NCBI RefSeq assembly: GCF_001039355.2
Contig: NW_019773515.1
Coordinates: 444,371-508,370, forward strand
Origin: Lingula anatina
Lineage: Eukaryota; Brachiopoda; Lingulata; Lingulida; Lingulidae
DNA: 64,000 nt
Direction: 5' to 3'
The notes below the pieces were generated by a model. The model saw only the letters and a program-made list of their open reading frames with translations, did no database searches and was not told the origin of the DNA. A program made the position numbers and the translations under genes. Every line of letters begins with the position of its first letter. Position 1 is the stretch's first letter. This document shows, piece by piece, positions 21,985 to 34,187 of this stretch.

Positions 21985-23320
21985 CACCATGTTTTTTTGT
22001 TTTTTTTAATGGACATATTTTTCACAGCCCTTAAAGTACATTTTGTCATTTTAATCACTTATGTTTATGGCTCCCTTTTCCCACATTATTTTTGTTGAAA
22101 AATTATTACTTTGATCATTTATTTTCTAAATTACAACATTTACTGTTATAACTTTTCTTTATTTTTATTATCCAAACTAGAGTTGCATTTAAACTATTTA
22201 CATTAAATAAGTTAGCTTTAATCCACAACAGAACAGAAAATTGCAGAAAAAGTCATAAAGCAGTTTTTAAATGATTTTTCTGAGGTAGAATTGAGGAACT
22301 GCACAGGAGAAAATGTATTTAAATACTAGCAATATTGTCTGTATCACATAAGGAAGAATCTATTTTCAAATTTAAAGGTTAATTGAGTTTCATCATAAAT
22401 TCAGTACTAGTAACTGAATGCAAACTACATAAAGCTTTTTATCACTCAAAGGTTGAAGGGATCAATGACACTTACAAAACAGGTCAATAGGATGACACTG
22501 TGGTCATTGTGACAGGAAGACAATTGATAATCCAGTATTAAACCCTGGCTTCTCCATGCCTTTCTTATCAACAAGAGTGCAAGAGTACATACTGAACCAG
22601 CATTAGTGTGCGTAGGCCTGGATGCATGCACATGCATCGCATTGTATGCATGTGCACATGCAGGCATTCTTGACAGAGACTGTGCGCATTGAATATTCAC
22701 ATATCTTTGTCTTGTATCATGATATATTATCTACTCCCACAGTTTTGTAATGGTAGCTAGATACTGGGCCTAGGCCTAGTCCCAACTGGGTATAAAAAGA
22801 GACGTTTAATGAATATATATCTAAACGGGCTAACTTATTATCATGTCAAACCAGCCTTTTTGAGGTGTCATGTATAATTAAGCTGCAAGTGCCTTATAGT
22901 TTGATAAAAATGCAGGTAGATAGATAGCACTGCTGCTTCTACAAATGAAAAAGAACCTAGCAGTTCTATTTAAAAAAATCCTCAAGAGATGCTACGAATT
23001 GAATAACCTTTAAAAATTGAACAATTGTGACATCAATTTTAAAATCAAGTTCAATTAAGGATGACCACAGCATTTCAATAAAGATGGTGAATAATTATAA
23101 TCTCACTCAGTGTAATCTGTAAGTGTAAAGTTAAGTTAAAAGTGAAATTTTGAAAAGGGGGTCAATATTATGTACATGTAAACTTTTTGTTTTTGAAAAA
23201 AAAATTGAAAATAGTTAAGATTGAGAAATTAATCTATACACATATATATTAAAGTACAAATTTGAAAATTAGTAAAACATTACTCAGACTGAACATTGCT
23301 AAATATAGTTTGTATTAAAA
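21985..23320. other. 1.35-kb segment present only in the full granulin locus
   Basis: Absent from the duplicated copy, where the flanking sequences abut near 3400. AT-rich, with no terminal repeats that I can see and no coding motif. It could be an insertion here or a deletion in the copy. Confidence 0.6.
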
Positions 23321-24279
23321 AAATAACATTTCATTTATAAATTTATAAACTGACAAGATAACATATGTTTTTAGCAACATACAGTGCAGCTAGGTTATAA
23401 AGGAAGTAAATGTTATCAATATTATCTGAAAGCCTGATTAAATGTTCTGTACCGTGAGAAATGTTTGTACTTAGTCTAATATTTTTTTATATTGCATACA
23501 AAAATATGAAAATCTTCATCTGATGAACTGATGCCGAGTTGTCTCTAGTGTCTAATTTTATTTTTCAAAGCAAGGGTGTACAACCACATTCATTGGAATT
23601 TCAACAGCCTTGAGCTTGATGTATTGTTTGGATTAAAATGTTCATGATTCCTGATAGAAATTTTGATAGCTTTGAGAAAACAATTTTTAATATAAATTAC
23701 TAAGATGTTTCGAATTTATTGAAAATTTGTACTAGTAAATAACCTTTAAAAAGAAGTGCTTCACAAGATTATTTTATTTATAAAATAGATAACTTCAGAT
23801 CAATTAAGTATAAAACTCAATATCAAATATCTATAATAGATAAGACTGGATTTTTGCTTTTTAAGTATAACGCAAAAACAAGTCACAACTGTTCTTCTTG
23901 GTGTAAGGCAAACTTTCACTTTCCCTTTTTTGCGACACATGCAGTAAGCACTTATCATCTACCTCTGTAGTGTGATAATTATTTATCATAAATCACCAAT
24001 GGGGAATAAGTCGGTGGAAGTGAGTGCTCTTTCAAGACTTATATTTTGATGCCCACAACAACAAAAACATATCGTTAAAGCAGTATGCTTCAGCATAATT
24101 CAGGTCACAATGATATGTTTATAATTACGTTTAGTCGGCTTAAATGTAATGGTTGTCTGACACTCAAAAACGATGTTGACTTCAAGTTCACGTCTTCGTG
24201 CCATTGTTTTGTTCAGTGATAAATTTATGTGAGAAATATCTACGCTTATTTGCCACATGTTTGTAATTATTGAACATAC

Positions 24280-24430
24280 CTTGTGTTCCGAGTTGTGCCT
24301 CTTTTACTGTTGCATATTTAAACACAGTTTTGCGTCAGGTAGATAAAGTGCCCACTTGTCAAAGCAACCGGGATCAAATATCGGCTTTCGGCTTGTGATA
24401 AAATCATGTGACGATTTGTGCATTACATGG
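24280..24430 (-). other. GRN: Granulin 5'UTR exon
   Basis: Non-coding exon ending in a GTATGT donor at 24274-24279 on the minus strand. The first coding exon starts exactly at an acceptor followed by ATG, which demands an upstream untranslated exon. The donor and exon body are conserved in the duplicated copy at 4419-4570, while flanking sequence drifts. The cap site is not defined; 24430 is an estimate based on where the conservation ends. Confidence 0.6.
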
Positions 24431-24537
24431 CCGCTTAGTGCATATTAGTGTACAGTGTATATATATATATATATTTCTGATAACTTTCATTTTTACCCTT
24501 TTTATAGACTAACAATATATGATTATTGTGCAAATAG
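24431..24537. promoter_or_regulatory. Candidate bidirectional promoter, granulin/TMEM19
   Basis: Only about 100 bp separate the inferred granulin 5'UTR exon (minus) from the TMEM19 start codon (plus). The interval includes a TA-rich tract near 24457-24473. Head-to-head spacing this short implies a shared promoter, although the TMEM19 cap site may lie inside the granulin exon. Confidence 0.5.
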
Positions 24538-27500
24538 ATGGTTCACGCTATATTTGCAAAATGTGGTACTTGTTGTTATAGTATAAGCGACAACTATATG
24601 CTTCATGACCTTGACCTATTTTTGAGGGATCTTCAAATCATGTTTATGATTATACTTTTATGTGCAATTATTCCAATCTCTCTAGGATTCTGGGTGATAA
24701 GTGTCATTCTGAATACGTACAGTGGAGATGGAGGTATTGTGGTCCCCTTGCATTAGTTTTTGAAGCTAGTCTTTACTTGCAAGCCAGCAGGGCTCGTCGT
24801 TAACTTTTTTTCAGTACAGTGTGCTGTAGGTTGCTACTGAATGCAAACAGGCTCTTTGGTTTAGTTGCTGTTCCAGATTTAAAAAATCCATATACAAGGT
24901 TATGCCGGTTTCACTGCATTTTTTTTTCACAAAAAGAGATTTCAGAAAACATACTATATAATATAGAAAAACACAACCACGCAACCCTCAATGTCAAGCC
25001 CTAAACCCAGACTGTGTTACTTTCATTTTTACTTTGTAATCGGGCTTGAAGTTAAGACTGTGTTACTTTCATTTTTACTTTGTAATCGGGCTTGAAGTTA
25101 AGTCTTACTGGTAGATTGATACATTGTACTCATTGATAGTCTATGGATGTCATTGCTAATAATATCTTCCTACGCTGAGGAAGGTGTCCTCCTGTAGGAC
25201 TTGTGAGGGAAGAGAAACCCAGTTGACTGCTATACAAGTACAAGAATAGTTTCTGCATCGGTTTATTAATCATATAGCGATTCTACAACAATCGTTTACA
25301 AACCAAGCAAGGTGACAGCAAAGTGTGCCTCGTTTGTAAAAATGATGTATGAAAAAGCCAAAATCAGGTCTATATACCTCTGTTGAGTCCAAACGCCTCA
25401 GAAACACCAGAGTGCCATTTCATACCTTGGGCTTTATGAAAAAGCAACCATGCCCTTGGACCAGTTTAGTCATGTCCAGCTTCATATTTTCGTTCAAAAT
25501 TCATATTTTCAGGGTTTTTTGAACCCATATCACCTTGGCGATGGTTGTTTTCCATTCTGGCTCCCATATTCTTGTCTCTGTGGGGAAGAAGAAGGAAAAG
25601 TCTAGATAAATCTGGAGCTTTGGCAGGTAAATATTATTATTGTTTTAATTATTATCATTATTATTATTGATAGTAGTACCACCAGCTTGAGCACTGGGGG
25701 TACTCATGGTTTTAGCTCTGACCCGCCTTGTATGGCTTTCACCAGTTCCATCGTCTCAGCTTTATGCTCAAGGCTACAAGTCCACGTTACCACTTCTCCT
25801 AGATTACGAGGGCCTGTGTCCCCATCTCTTTGATTTAGGTCACATATAATCTGAACTTGAACCCTGTAGATTTTGGGCTCTGTCTGTGCATTCGCCTAGG
25901 TATGACATTCTTCACAATGCACCCTTGTAAAAATTTTTGTGTTGAATATATCACAAACCAAAGGAAGTTACTATAAAAGTCTTTGTGTAGAAGTCTGACT
26001 GAAAGTTGTGTGGAGATTTCAAATATCCCCTTGGATTTCACCTTTCTTTCAAGGTCAAATAGGGTAAAATTCTGTAATAATTAATGGGAATTTTCTATGA
26101 AAAAATCTTTTGCAAATTTTCAGAAACTACACAGACCAAAGCTTTCATATTATAGTGAGGAATTACACTTAGAGACCATTCCCACAGATATTTAGATCGA
26201 TCTATCCCCCTGGGGAGTCTCACTAAATTGCTGTCAACTTGGCTGGCTTAAATGTCTGTCACGCTTAGTAAAGCTATAAGGGGGTAATTATCTTTACCCT
26301 AGCTGATTTGGTAGGCGTGGCAGACATTTAAGCCTCTTGAGCTAACAGCTATTTAGCGTGAACCCCCAGGGAATTAAGTTGATCCAGACGGATCGATCTA
26401 AATCTGTGGGAATGCAGTCGTAGGGTATCCTTTTGTATTCATGAGTTTGAGGTTATTTCGTGCAGAAGCAGCACAATACCACTTCATTTCTGCTCTGGTG
26501 ATTCCTTTGGCAGTTTCCTTCAGTTAACCTGACCTACACTGTATGACATACATTTGTAATACCAGAAACTTGCCAGGGCAGTTCCATTCATTTTTTCAGG
26601 CCTACCTTTCATTGCAGAGAAGAGACTGGCAGCCAAAACATGTTTTCATTTTAGCCGAATGGCAGTAAAATTAGAGTGATGTCAGCTGATGCCTTACTAA
26701 ATCTTTAATTATACTGGTACCTGCATGATGTTTTAATTGTAGGACTGATAATTGATGTATGTGTTTTTATTTTAGGACTGATAATTGAATGATGTACTTA
26801 TTTTAATTTTAGGACTGATAATTGATATATATATTTGTTGCAATTTTAAGACTGATAATTGATAAATGTGTTTTAATTTTAGGACTGATCATTGGTTTTA
26901 TATTAACCTTCAGCAGTGCATGCTTCTTCTCCTCTTTGCTGGCTTTCTTCTTTTTTGCATCAAAAGCTACGAAATTCCGTAGCGACAAAAAGAAGAAGTT
27001 GGAAGCAGATTTTAAAGAAGGTATTTTTTCTGTGGAAAGTTATTTTTGTTTTCCAAGTCAGTTATGTGTACAGTATACATATATGCATTAGTAATGAAAT
27101 ATATGTTAGTTATACCTTTTCCTTTGCTTACATTTACACCTTACAGGTTAACATAGCTGCTTTTATGAATGAATCATGAAGAATTTCTATTCTAATTAAG
27201 AAAAATATTTTTTTAAGTAAAGAAATAATTGCAAACAGAACCAAACTTTAAAGTTAATTTATTTTTAATCATTTCTTCTGATTCAAGAAAATGTATTTAA
27301 TTATGATATCCAGATGTTATGACCTTTCATGACCTTTGTGTGACCTTTGACCCTCAGGTGGTCAGAGGAACTGGGTGCAGGTGTTGTGCAATGGAGGTGT
27401 TGCCACGGAGATGGCAGTGCTCTATTTGTGTGATGTGGGGTGTGGGGAGAAGCTGCTGAACTTTTCACAAAACTACAACGCCACCTGGTGGAGCATGGCA

Positions 27501-29147
27501 GTTTTAGGTAAGGCAGAAATATTTTGTCTGATCTTGATTTCTTCTGATGATATCAATGATGATATTTACCTTTAAAATGTTACCAGGAAATTCATCTTGT
27601 CGGCATTTAATTTTTTTAATTCAAACTCATCAATTTAATGGCAAATAAAAAGATTTATATCCTTATAATGTTTTGATATCCTTATACTGCACTAGGGCTC
27701 TTGACTAACATGTTGGTTTTTAAAGCTATTACAAAAATCGATATCTTATGTATATTTAATATGTAAGTAAATATTATTATTATTGTTATTATTATTCAGG
27801 GGCTATAGCTGGTTGCTGTGGAGACACTTTTGCCTCAGAACTGGGCACAGTGTTGGGGTCAGGTGTCCCCAGACTAATTACCACTCTGGAGAAAGTACCC
27901 AAAGGTTACTTAACATTCTCACTCTTATATCATTTGAGGTTTAACAATTAAGTAATTTAAAAACAGTATTTGAAATAAAACAGTATTCAGATTGTCTTTA
28001 TATAACTGATAAGATGGCTATGATGAAATTCAGTTTGATGACCAACATGCCCAGTTATTTGTTGATCTAGGTTCTTTTTTCCCTTTCTTAATTTTTTTTA
28101 GGGGTGTTAAGTATGTACTAGTAAATTACTAATGTGTCAATCAGATTTTAATCATTAAAATGTAAGATGCCTCTCCACATTTTGACATCAGGCAGGCTAT
28201 TTTTAGACTTTTATGTTAATTAAGAGTATCTGTAGGGGAGGAAGCAGATTTTGTGTTTCAAAATATCCAAGTCAGTTGTATAGCAGCAAAGCTGATTTTG
28301 AAAGTAATAGGAAAATGCTTCTGGATATTTCAGGGACAAATGGTGGCGTGACCATTGTAGGAACCCTGGCCAGTGCATTTGGTGGTTTTATAGTGGGCGT
28401 GGCTTATTATGTTACCTTGACCTTGCTGGAGCAGTCCAGTCATCTCACCAACAGTCCCCCACAGTGGCCAGTTGTTGTCGTGGCAACACTGGCAGGGGTC
28501 ATGGGGTCACTTATAGACTCATTGCTAGGGGCAACATTGCAATATTCAGGTGAGTAAATTTTTAAAATTTTTGTACTGGTATCTTCATCAGATATGTGTT
28601 CCTGGATGGAATTTATAATTATCTTTACTTTTGGTAATTGCACCTAAAGAAAACTATCCTGGTTAAATTTATAATTTTCTTCATTTTGGACAAAAAAAAA
28701 GTTGATTGGAAGAAATTAAATTCTTAATTGCACATTAAAAATGGCCCTGTTTAAAATTGACAAATTTCTCTACTGGTATTTATAGGTTATTTAGGTCATT
28801 TCACAAAAGGAAGCACATGTATGTAGTTACAGTAGAAGAACCTGTGCTTGGCTACATTTAGCAATTTTCCTCATTTTCAGTTACTGCAATGCTGCCCCCC
28901 CCCCCCCCCCCCAAAAAAAAAAAAAAAAAGAGGATAAAACGATGTTGTTATGGTTAAAGTTGTGTGTTTCTCTATCTCAGGTTATTGCACAAAGAGGAGG
29001 TGTATAGTAGAAGAACCTGGTCCAGGAGTGGAGGACATCTCAGGCTCAGCTGTGCTGGATAACCATGGGGTCAACCTATTGTCCTCTCTCTTCTCAAGTC
29101 TTTTCACTCCTAGGATAGCTTTTCACATCTGGAGGACTCTGCAGTGA
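24538..29147 (+). CDS. TMEM19: TMEM19 (DUF92-family multi-pass membrane protein)
   Basis: Seven exons: 24538-24733, 25513-25626, 26883-27020, 27358-27507, 27800-27904, 28334-28549, 28981-29147. They total 1086 bp, 361 residues, and all introns are phase 1. Human TMEM19 is 336 residues. Recognised by PISPWRWLFSILAP and KSLDKSGALAG (exon 2), GGQRNWVQVLCNGGVATE (exon 4), GDTFASELGTV and SPRLITT-type motif (exon 5), GTNGGVTIVGTLAS, PQWPVV and DSLLGATLQYSG (exon 6), and LDNHGVNLLSSL (exon 7). The family includes the plant phytyl-phosphate kinase VTE6; the animal substrate is not established. An in-frame TAG directly before the ATG fixes the start. The exon 5 donor is the unusual GTTACT. Tandem copies of the exon 3 acceptor precede exon 3, and the coding end is repeated into the 3'UTR. 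Confidence 0.93.
26172..26419. mobile_element. MITE with CATTCCCACAGAT termini, copy 1 (TMEM19 intron 2)
   Basis: Ends gagaccattcccacagat and the complement atctgtgggaatgcagtc, with inner arms sharing tttagatcgatc and cttaaatgtctg. About 248 bp, no coding capacity. A relative in the opposite orientation lies at 40797-41010. The element sits in the intron ahead of TMEM19 exon 3. Confidence 0.75.
26728..26895 (+). repeat. Tandem copies of the TMEM19 exon 3 acceptor
   Basis: Five copies of a unit reading ttttaattttaggactgata, at about 26731, 26765, 26801, 26840 and 26871, spaced 32-40 bp. Each has the polypyrimidine-AG-GACTGAT layout of the real acceptor; the fourth has lost the AGG (ttttaagact). 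Only the last copy continues into conserved TMEM19 coding sequence (GLIIGF). Confidence 0.88.
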
Positions 29148-29476
29148 AAATAAGGGGGGCACTGCTTTATATTTCAGCCTCTTGTGCTCTCTCTTTACAA
29201 GTCTTCTCACTCCTAAGGTTGCTTATATCTAGAGAACTGTTCTGTGAAAAAAGGAGACATTGTTTTATATTGCATCCCCATGTGATCTGTCTTCACAAGT
29301 CTTATGATTCCTAGGATAGCTTATCACATTTACAGAGTAAAAAAAGGAGACATTGCTTTATATTTCACCCTCTTATGCTTTCTCTTCACAAGTATTCTCA
29401 CTCCTAGGGCAGCTTATCACATCTGGAGAACTCTAAAGTGAAAAAAAAGGTGACACTGCTTTATATTTCACTCTCT
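29078..29476 (+). repeat. About 100-bp tandem repeat spanning the TMEM19 stop codon
   Basis: Four copies plus the start of a fifth. Each carries caagtcttctcactcctagg, then a tatcacatctggagaact block, then agtgaaaa and gacattgctttatatttca. The first copy encodes the last residues of TMEM19 (LFTPRIAFHIWRTLQ) and the stop; the others are in the presumed 3'UTR and carry frame-disrupting changes. Confidence 0.88.
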
Positions 29477-31803
29477 TGTGCTCTGGATATCTACTCACTG
29501 TCAGGCTAAGAATTTTCTAATTTCTGTGATAGAAGAAAAAGTTTTTTTATGTGAGAGCAGAGATAAATCATGTGACATGGAGGCTGAGTCATGTGATAGT
29601 AGAGTAGGTAGTCATGTGACAGGAAGCCTGGGTCACATGACATGAAGGCTAGGTCACGTGATAGATCATGGATCATCTTTGTCAGAATTATTTGACAGAG
29701 GAACTATGACATAGCAATCTGTACCACTGGTTGTTCCTAATTGAAATGAGACACACATGTGTGGGCTGTGGTTCTTTAGGGTCCAGTAATTATAATTCTG
29801 TAAAAAATCTTCTACATCACTTACTCTGTTATCATTCCTGTGTTAAGTAAAGCATCAAGTATCTAAATACAAGTACATGTAGAACTCTGTGACAGTGGAT
29901 TAACTTTGTTATGTACAGCATGGCAGGTGAGACACAGGGATGGGACAGGAATTGGTAGGAAAAAATTTTAACTCTGTTGTGTTGTTTAGAATTCGGTTGG
30001 TTTTCTGATTTGATTATGTTCCAATTACTTTATTGTCCTGTGTGTTATATGGAATGTGCATTCCATACAGATAAGGCATGTTAAAAGTGACATTTTGTTG
30101 AATTATGACAATCTGTTAGTCTAAGATTAAATATTGAAGTAAATGTGGCATTTTGTTAGATGAGGTAGTTTGTTAGATATGATATATAATGTTAGAATGT
30201 GCCATCATGTTAGGATATTGCATAAAATTGTGACATTTTGTTAAATTAATTTTTTTTTTTTTTGTTAGATGATGAACTGTGTTAGATATGACAATGTGTT
30301 AGATTGTGCCTTTGTTGCAGATGTGACAATTTTTGATTGTGAAGTTGGATTCTTATGTTTGAATAGTCTTACCCAAGACATTGTTGAGGTATGATAGATG
30401 TGACATTATGTTCTGTTTGACATTGGTTAAAGTGTGGTACTGTAATAGATTTGACAGTAAGCTGAATGTGAAGATAAACTGAATATTTACTGGTGTCACT
30501 TGATTTGCTCAAACATTACAAAATAAACATATCTGTTCATTAAACCTAGGATCCAACTTAAGTTATGTTCGATCCTAGAGTTAACTAAGGTCATACCAGT
30601 TATTTGTTGGTATAGTATTATAGGGGATGCCATGAAAACCCAAGGTGAATTCTATTTATTGGCCCCTCATTAAGTCAACCTTAAGAAAATGTTAATTACA
30701 TATTTAATTTGTCAAACGCAACAATTGGGTCATACTTAGTCAGGGTGGAAATGCTTCAGTGATAAGTTAGACAGAGTTTAATTTGTACCCTGTTAACAGA
30801 TTCTTTACACTTTTTAAAAGCTTTGTTGAGATGTATTGTAGTCTAGTATTTTCTATTTTGTTCATACATTGTATTACGTAGTTACTTTCGCTCTGCATTA
30901 TTAGTATTGTGTATATTAAGTATAATAGTATTGTGCTAGTATTTCACAACTTTTAAAATATAGCTTATGTCAATATTCAGTGTTTCCATTTATTTTTCAA
31001 TTTTTTTAAACCAATCTAATATGAACATAACCTGCTTTCTATTTTTTTTAATGCAACATTGATTCATTACCATATTGCAAAGCTTAAAGAAATCTGGATA
31101 GAAAAATTAGCAGTTAATTTTGCCATGCCTAGAGACATTCAATTTCATATTTGTGAAATCTGTATTGTTTTTGGTGTAAGTTTTATATGTTGATATAGTG
31201 ATTTTTCAGATAATACTATCAGTTTTAGACTTGTATATGTTCTGTAAGTGCAGAGTATAGTATTTTATGGAGAAAAATGAAATTGAAAATATGAGTCTTG
31301 GATAAAGGGTTGGTGCTTAAGATTATTATTATTATTATCATTATTACTTATGATTATTTTGTTGCTAAGGCGATGTACAAGAAATGTGAAAAACTTCTGT
31401 ACAGACACACATAAATAAGAGGAAGTCTGTTAGTGATTAATATTTTGAAATTCTTACAAAATATGAATATTATATCAGTTGTGAGATTTTGTACAGATAT
31501 AACAAAAGGGATCACTTATTTTGTATAATACCCGGTGTAATACATATAATACATACATATATATAATCTTGGGGATATAATCTTGAAAATATATCACAGA
31601 TTATGAAAATTTGAATTTTATGTACGTACATCTTTATTCCTGCTTTTAGAGCAAACCGAGAGAATGTACAGAAATAAAGATAGTTATATATACACTATCG
31701 GTTACAAACCATTGCAAGTTATTCAGCTTTGTAGTGCATTGAAATGGACCTTAGCACATGAATGCTATTTTTTTCTTTATTTTGGTAAGATAGATCAACA
31801 TTT

Positions 31804-31842
<39 letters not shown>

Positions 31843-33796
31843 TTATTATTATTTTTTTCAATCAAAACATGGATTGGCAAAATTGACTTTCGTCATTTTA
31901 TTTTTTGTAATTTTTTATTTTTATTTTTTCATTATTATTATTTTATTTATTTATTTATTTTTTGCCCATTCCTCCACACTGAACAAGAATTCCTGTCTGT
32001 GACGTGATTATGATGAAAGTGGTAGCTATATTATTCTCAAGCCATTTTTGGAGAAAGTGCAACGTTCACTTTCCTCTTATGTGTACACCTGTGTACGCTT
32101 GTGCGATAGTCTACTCTCAGTTTTTCAGGTTGCGTTATACAAAGGGTAGCTGTTGAGACTGAATTGACATGCTATTCACCACAACCACCTTTCGTTTAAT
32201 TCCACAACCTGCCGCAGGGAAAGTTCACGTCTTTAAACTCTGTTAATGAATGTGCCTTAATTTTTTCACTAGGTAATCAGCCTATAATAGATAAATCCAA
32301 ACAAATTTATCGAATTTCGGCGAAGGTTGGCAACATACAAATTTTCGAACGCTACGTCGTTTCAATGGCTTTGCAAGACCTGAATTATAAGTCTTAGTAT
32401 TCTTACATGCGTATATAATGTATACCACATTTTCGGGCTGTGGCTTAAGACAAATTGCATGTCAATTTTAAAAGATTGTAAATGTTCATTTGACAAGGTC
32501 GACGCGGGTATTACATATTGTGGAGTCGAGCACGTGATCAGCATCCTTTAAACGTTGGTATTTTCATCATCAATTAGTCCTTTTTACCTTAAAGAACGAA
32601 ATGTCTATTGAAAAAAAAACTTTACTGCAATAAGTAACAGAATGAATACAAACGTATTTGTTTAAGAAAACTTTTACCGCGGAGGAGACATTTGTCGCAA
32701 TTATTGAATGAAGAGAGGCACAGCTACAGCATTTCAGATTTCACGCTGCCCTTCATTTTCTGTGGGCAAAAATAAGGGGATCTGGATGCAGTGAAAAACA
32801 GGCAACACGAACTTGGCGTGGGTTTCGGGCCCGATGAAGGACCCGAAAAAATTGTATATTAGAGGGCGATCGGTGCCTTTTGGTGCGGTTTAAAACTATG
32901 ATTCATCCAGTCAAAATTGTAATATCAAGAGGGAACTAGTAATCGAAGGGGGGTCGCCCCCCCCCCCCCCCCCCCCTCTAAATCCGCCAGTGTGTCCTAT
33001 TACCCATTTCAACATTGCCTCAGGAATTGTCCCTGGCATATTTTTTGAAAACAACTGTCAGCCTGAATACAGTCTGATTCGCGAAGGTCTACGTGTACAA
33101 AGAGAGCCTCTGGATTTTTTTAAAACGTGTCATATAAATATGTCCGGTTTTTTAGCGGTATGCTTTAAATAACCGAGGTTTCTTATACTAATTATTCTCA
33201 TACTTAATCTGTCATATATTGAGTGACTTATCGGTAATTGGCTGCTCATAAGTGATTTTACACACAAGTGATGATTATTTCTATAGAGGCAGATCAGAGC
33301 AAAATCGAAACGACCAACTTTAAATCTGAAAGATGTGATCAAAATTGGCCCCGCCTTTCGTGCTTGAAGCAATTGTCTGTGCTTTAGAAACTGCTCGATT
33401 TTCTGCTCTTACATTAGATAGTCATCTCGTATGTAGCACGTAATTATAGTAGTTACCGAAGACATAAGACGAAATACTTCGCCTTGACCGTCATAAAACA
33501 AAGGATGGCTATTTCATTTCGTATCGCAACGTCCAAGAAAAATAGTTCGATTCTTAAACGGCATCGCCTACTCGATGATGGACGTGTGTCGCCCAGCGTC
33601 CTCAAGTACCCTGGGCATTGTCAGTCTTTTAGAAATTTTATGATTTTACCAAATACATACGAAGATTCAATTTAAATGCAATTCTTGAAAATTTCTTTTA
33701 AAATGTATTTTAGAAACTGTTTTATGTTTTATTTGTTTTCCTTAGAATTACCATTTTAGTGAGATTTAGTGTGTCATCAAACTGGAAGTTGTAAAA

Positions 33797-33839
<43 letters not shown>

Positions 33840-34187
33840 TTTACCAGCGGGGTGATGGTACTAGTGTTTGGAAACAGTTCTATCGACGATTAAAGAAAAT
33901 TACAGACAGTTTCAGTTAATGTTTCGGCCTATCTATCAGTGGTTATTTTGTAACTTCAAAATATTTATAAAGAATGCGTTGTACGCCAAAGAGTTCTTTA
34001 AAATAAAAACTACACAACTTTAAAAACTGATTTCGTTTTTAATGTTCTCTGGCGAATGTATTTATATTCAAGGTAAAACAGAAATTGATGAACACACTGA
34101 AAAGACGTTTAAGTTAAGACGACTAGTCGCTCTAATTGAAATTATTTATTCATAACGGATTGCACCAAACATCATGCGTTGCTTCTT
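29148..34187. other. Region without a recognised gene; likely TMEM19 3'UTR then intergenic
   Basis: Contains the tail of the repeat above, short repeats of gtcatgtgacatg at about 29565-29670, a degenerate tgacattttgttagat array at about 30080-30330, TTTA/ATT tracts near 31800-31960 and 33797-33840, and a C-tract at 32958-32977. AATAAA occurs at about 30522 and 31673 on the plus strand; either could end the TMEM19 transcript. I see no coding exon. Confidence 0.5.
34145..34150 (-). terminator. Poly(A) signal of the minus-strand TSR gene
   Basis: AATAAA on the minus strand about 38 bases past the stop codon at 34188. Confidence 0.6.

Noticed and set aside
31664-32002. 112-codon plus-strand frame rich in Phe and Tyr
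   Set aside because: It is made of TTTA/ATT simple repeats.
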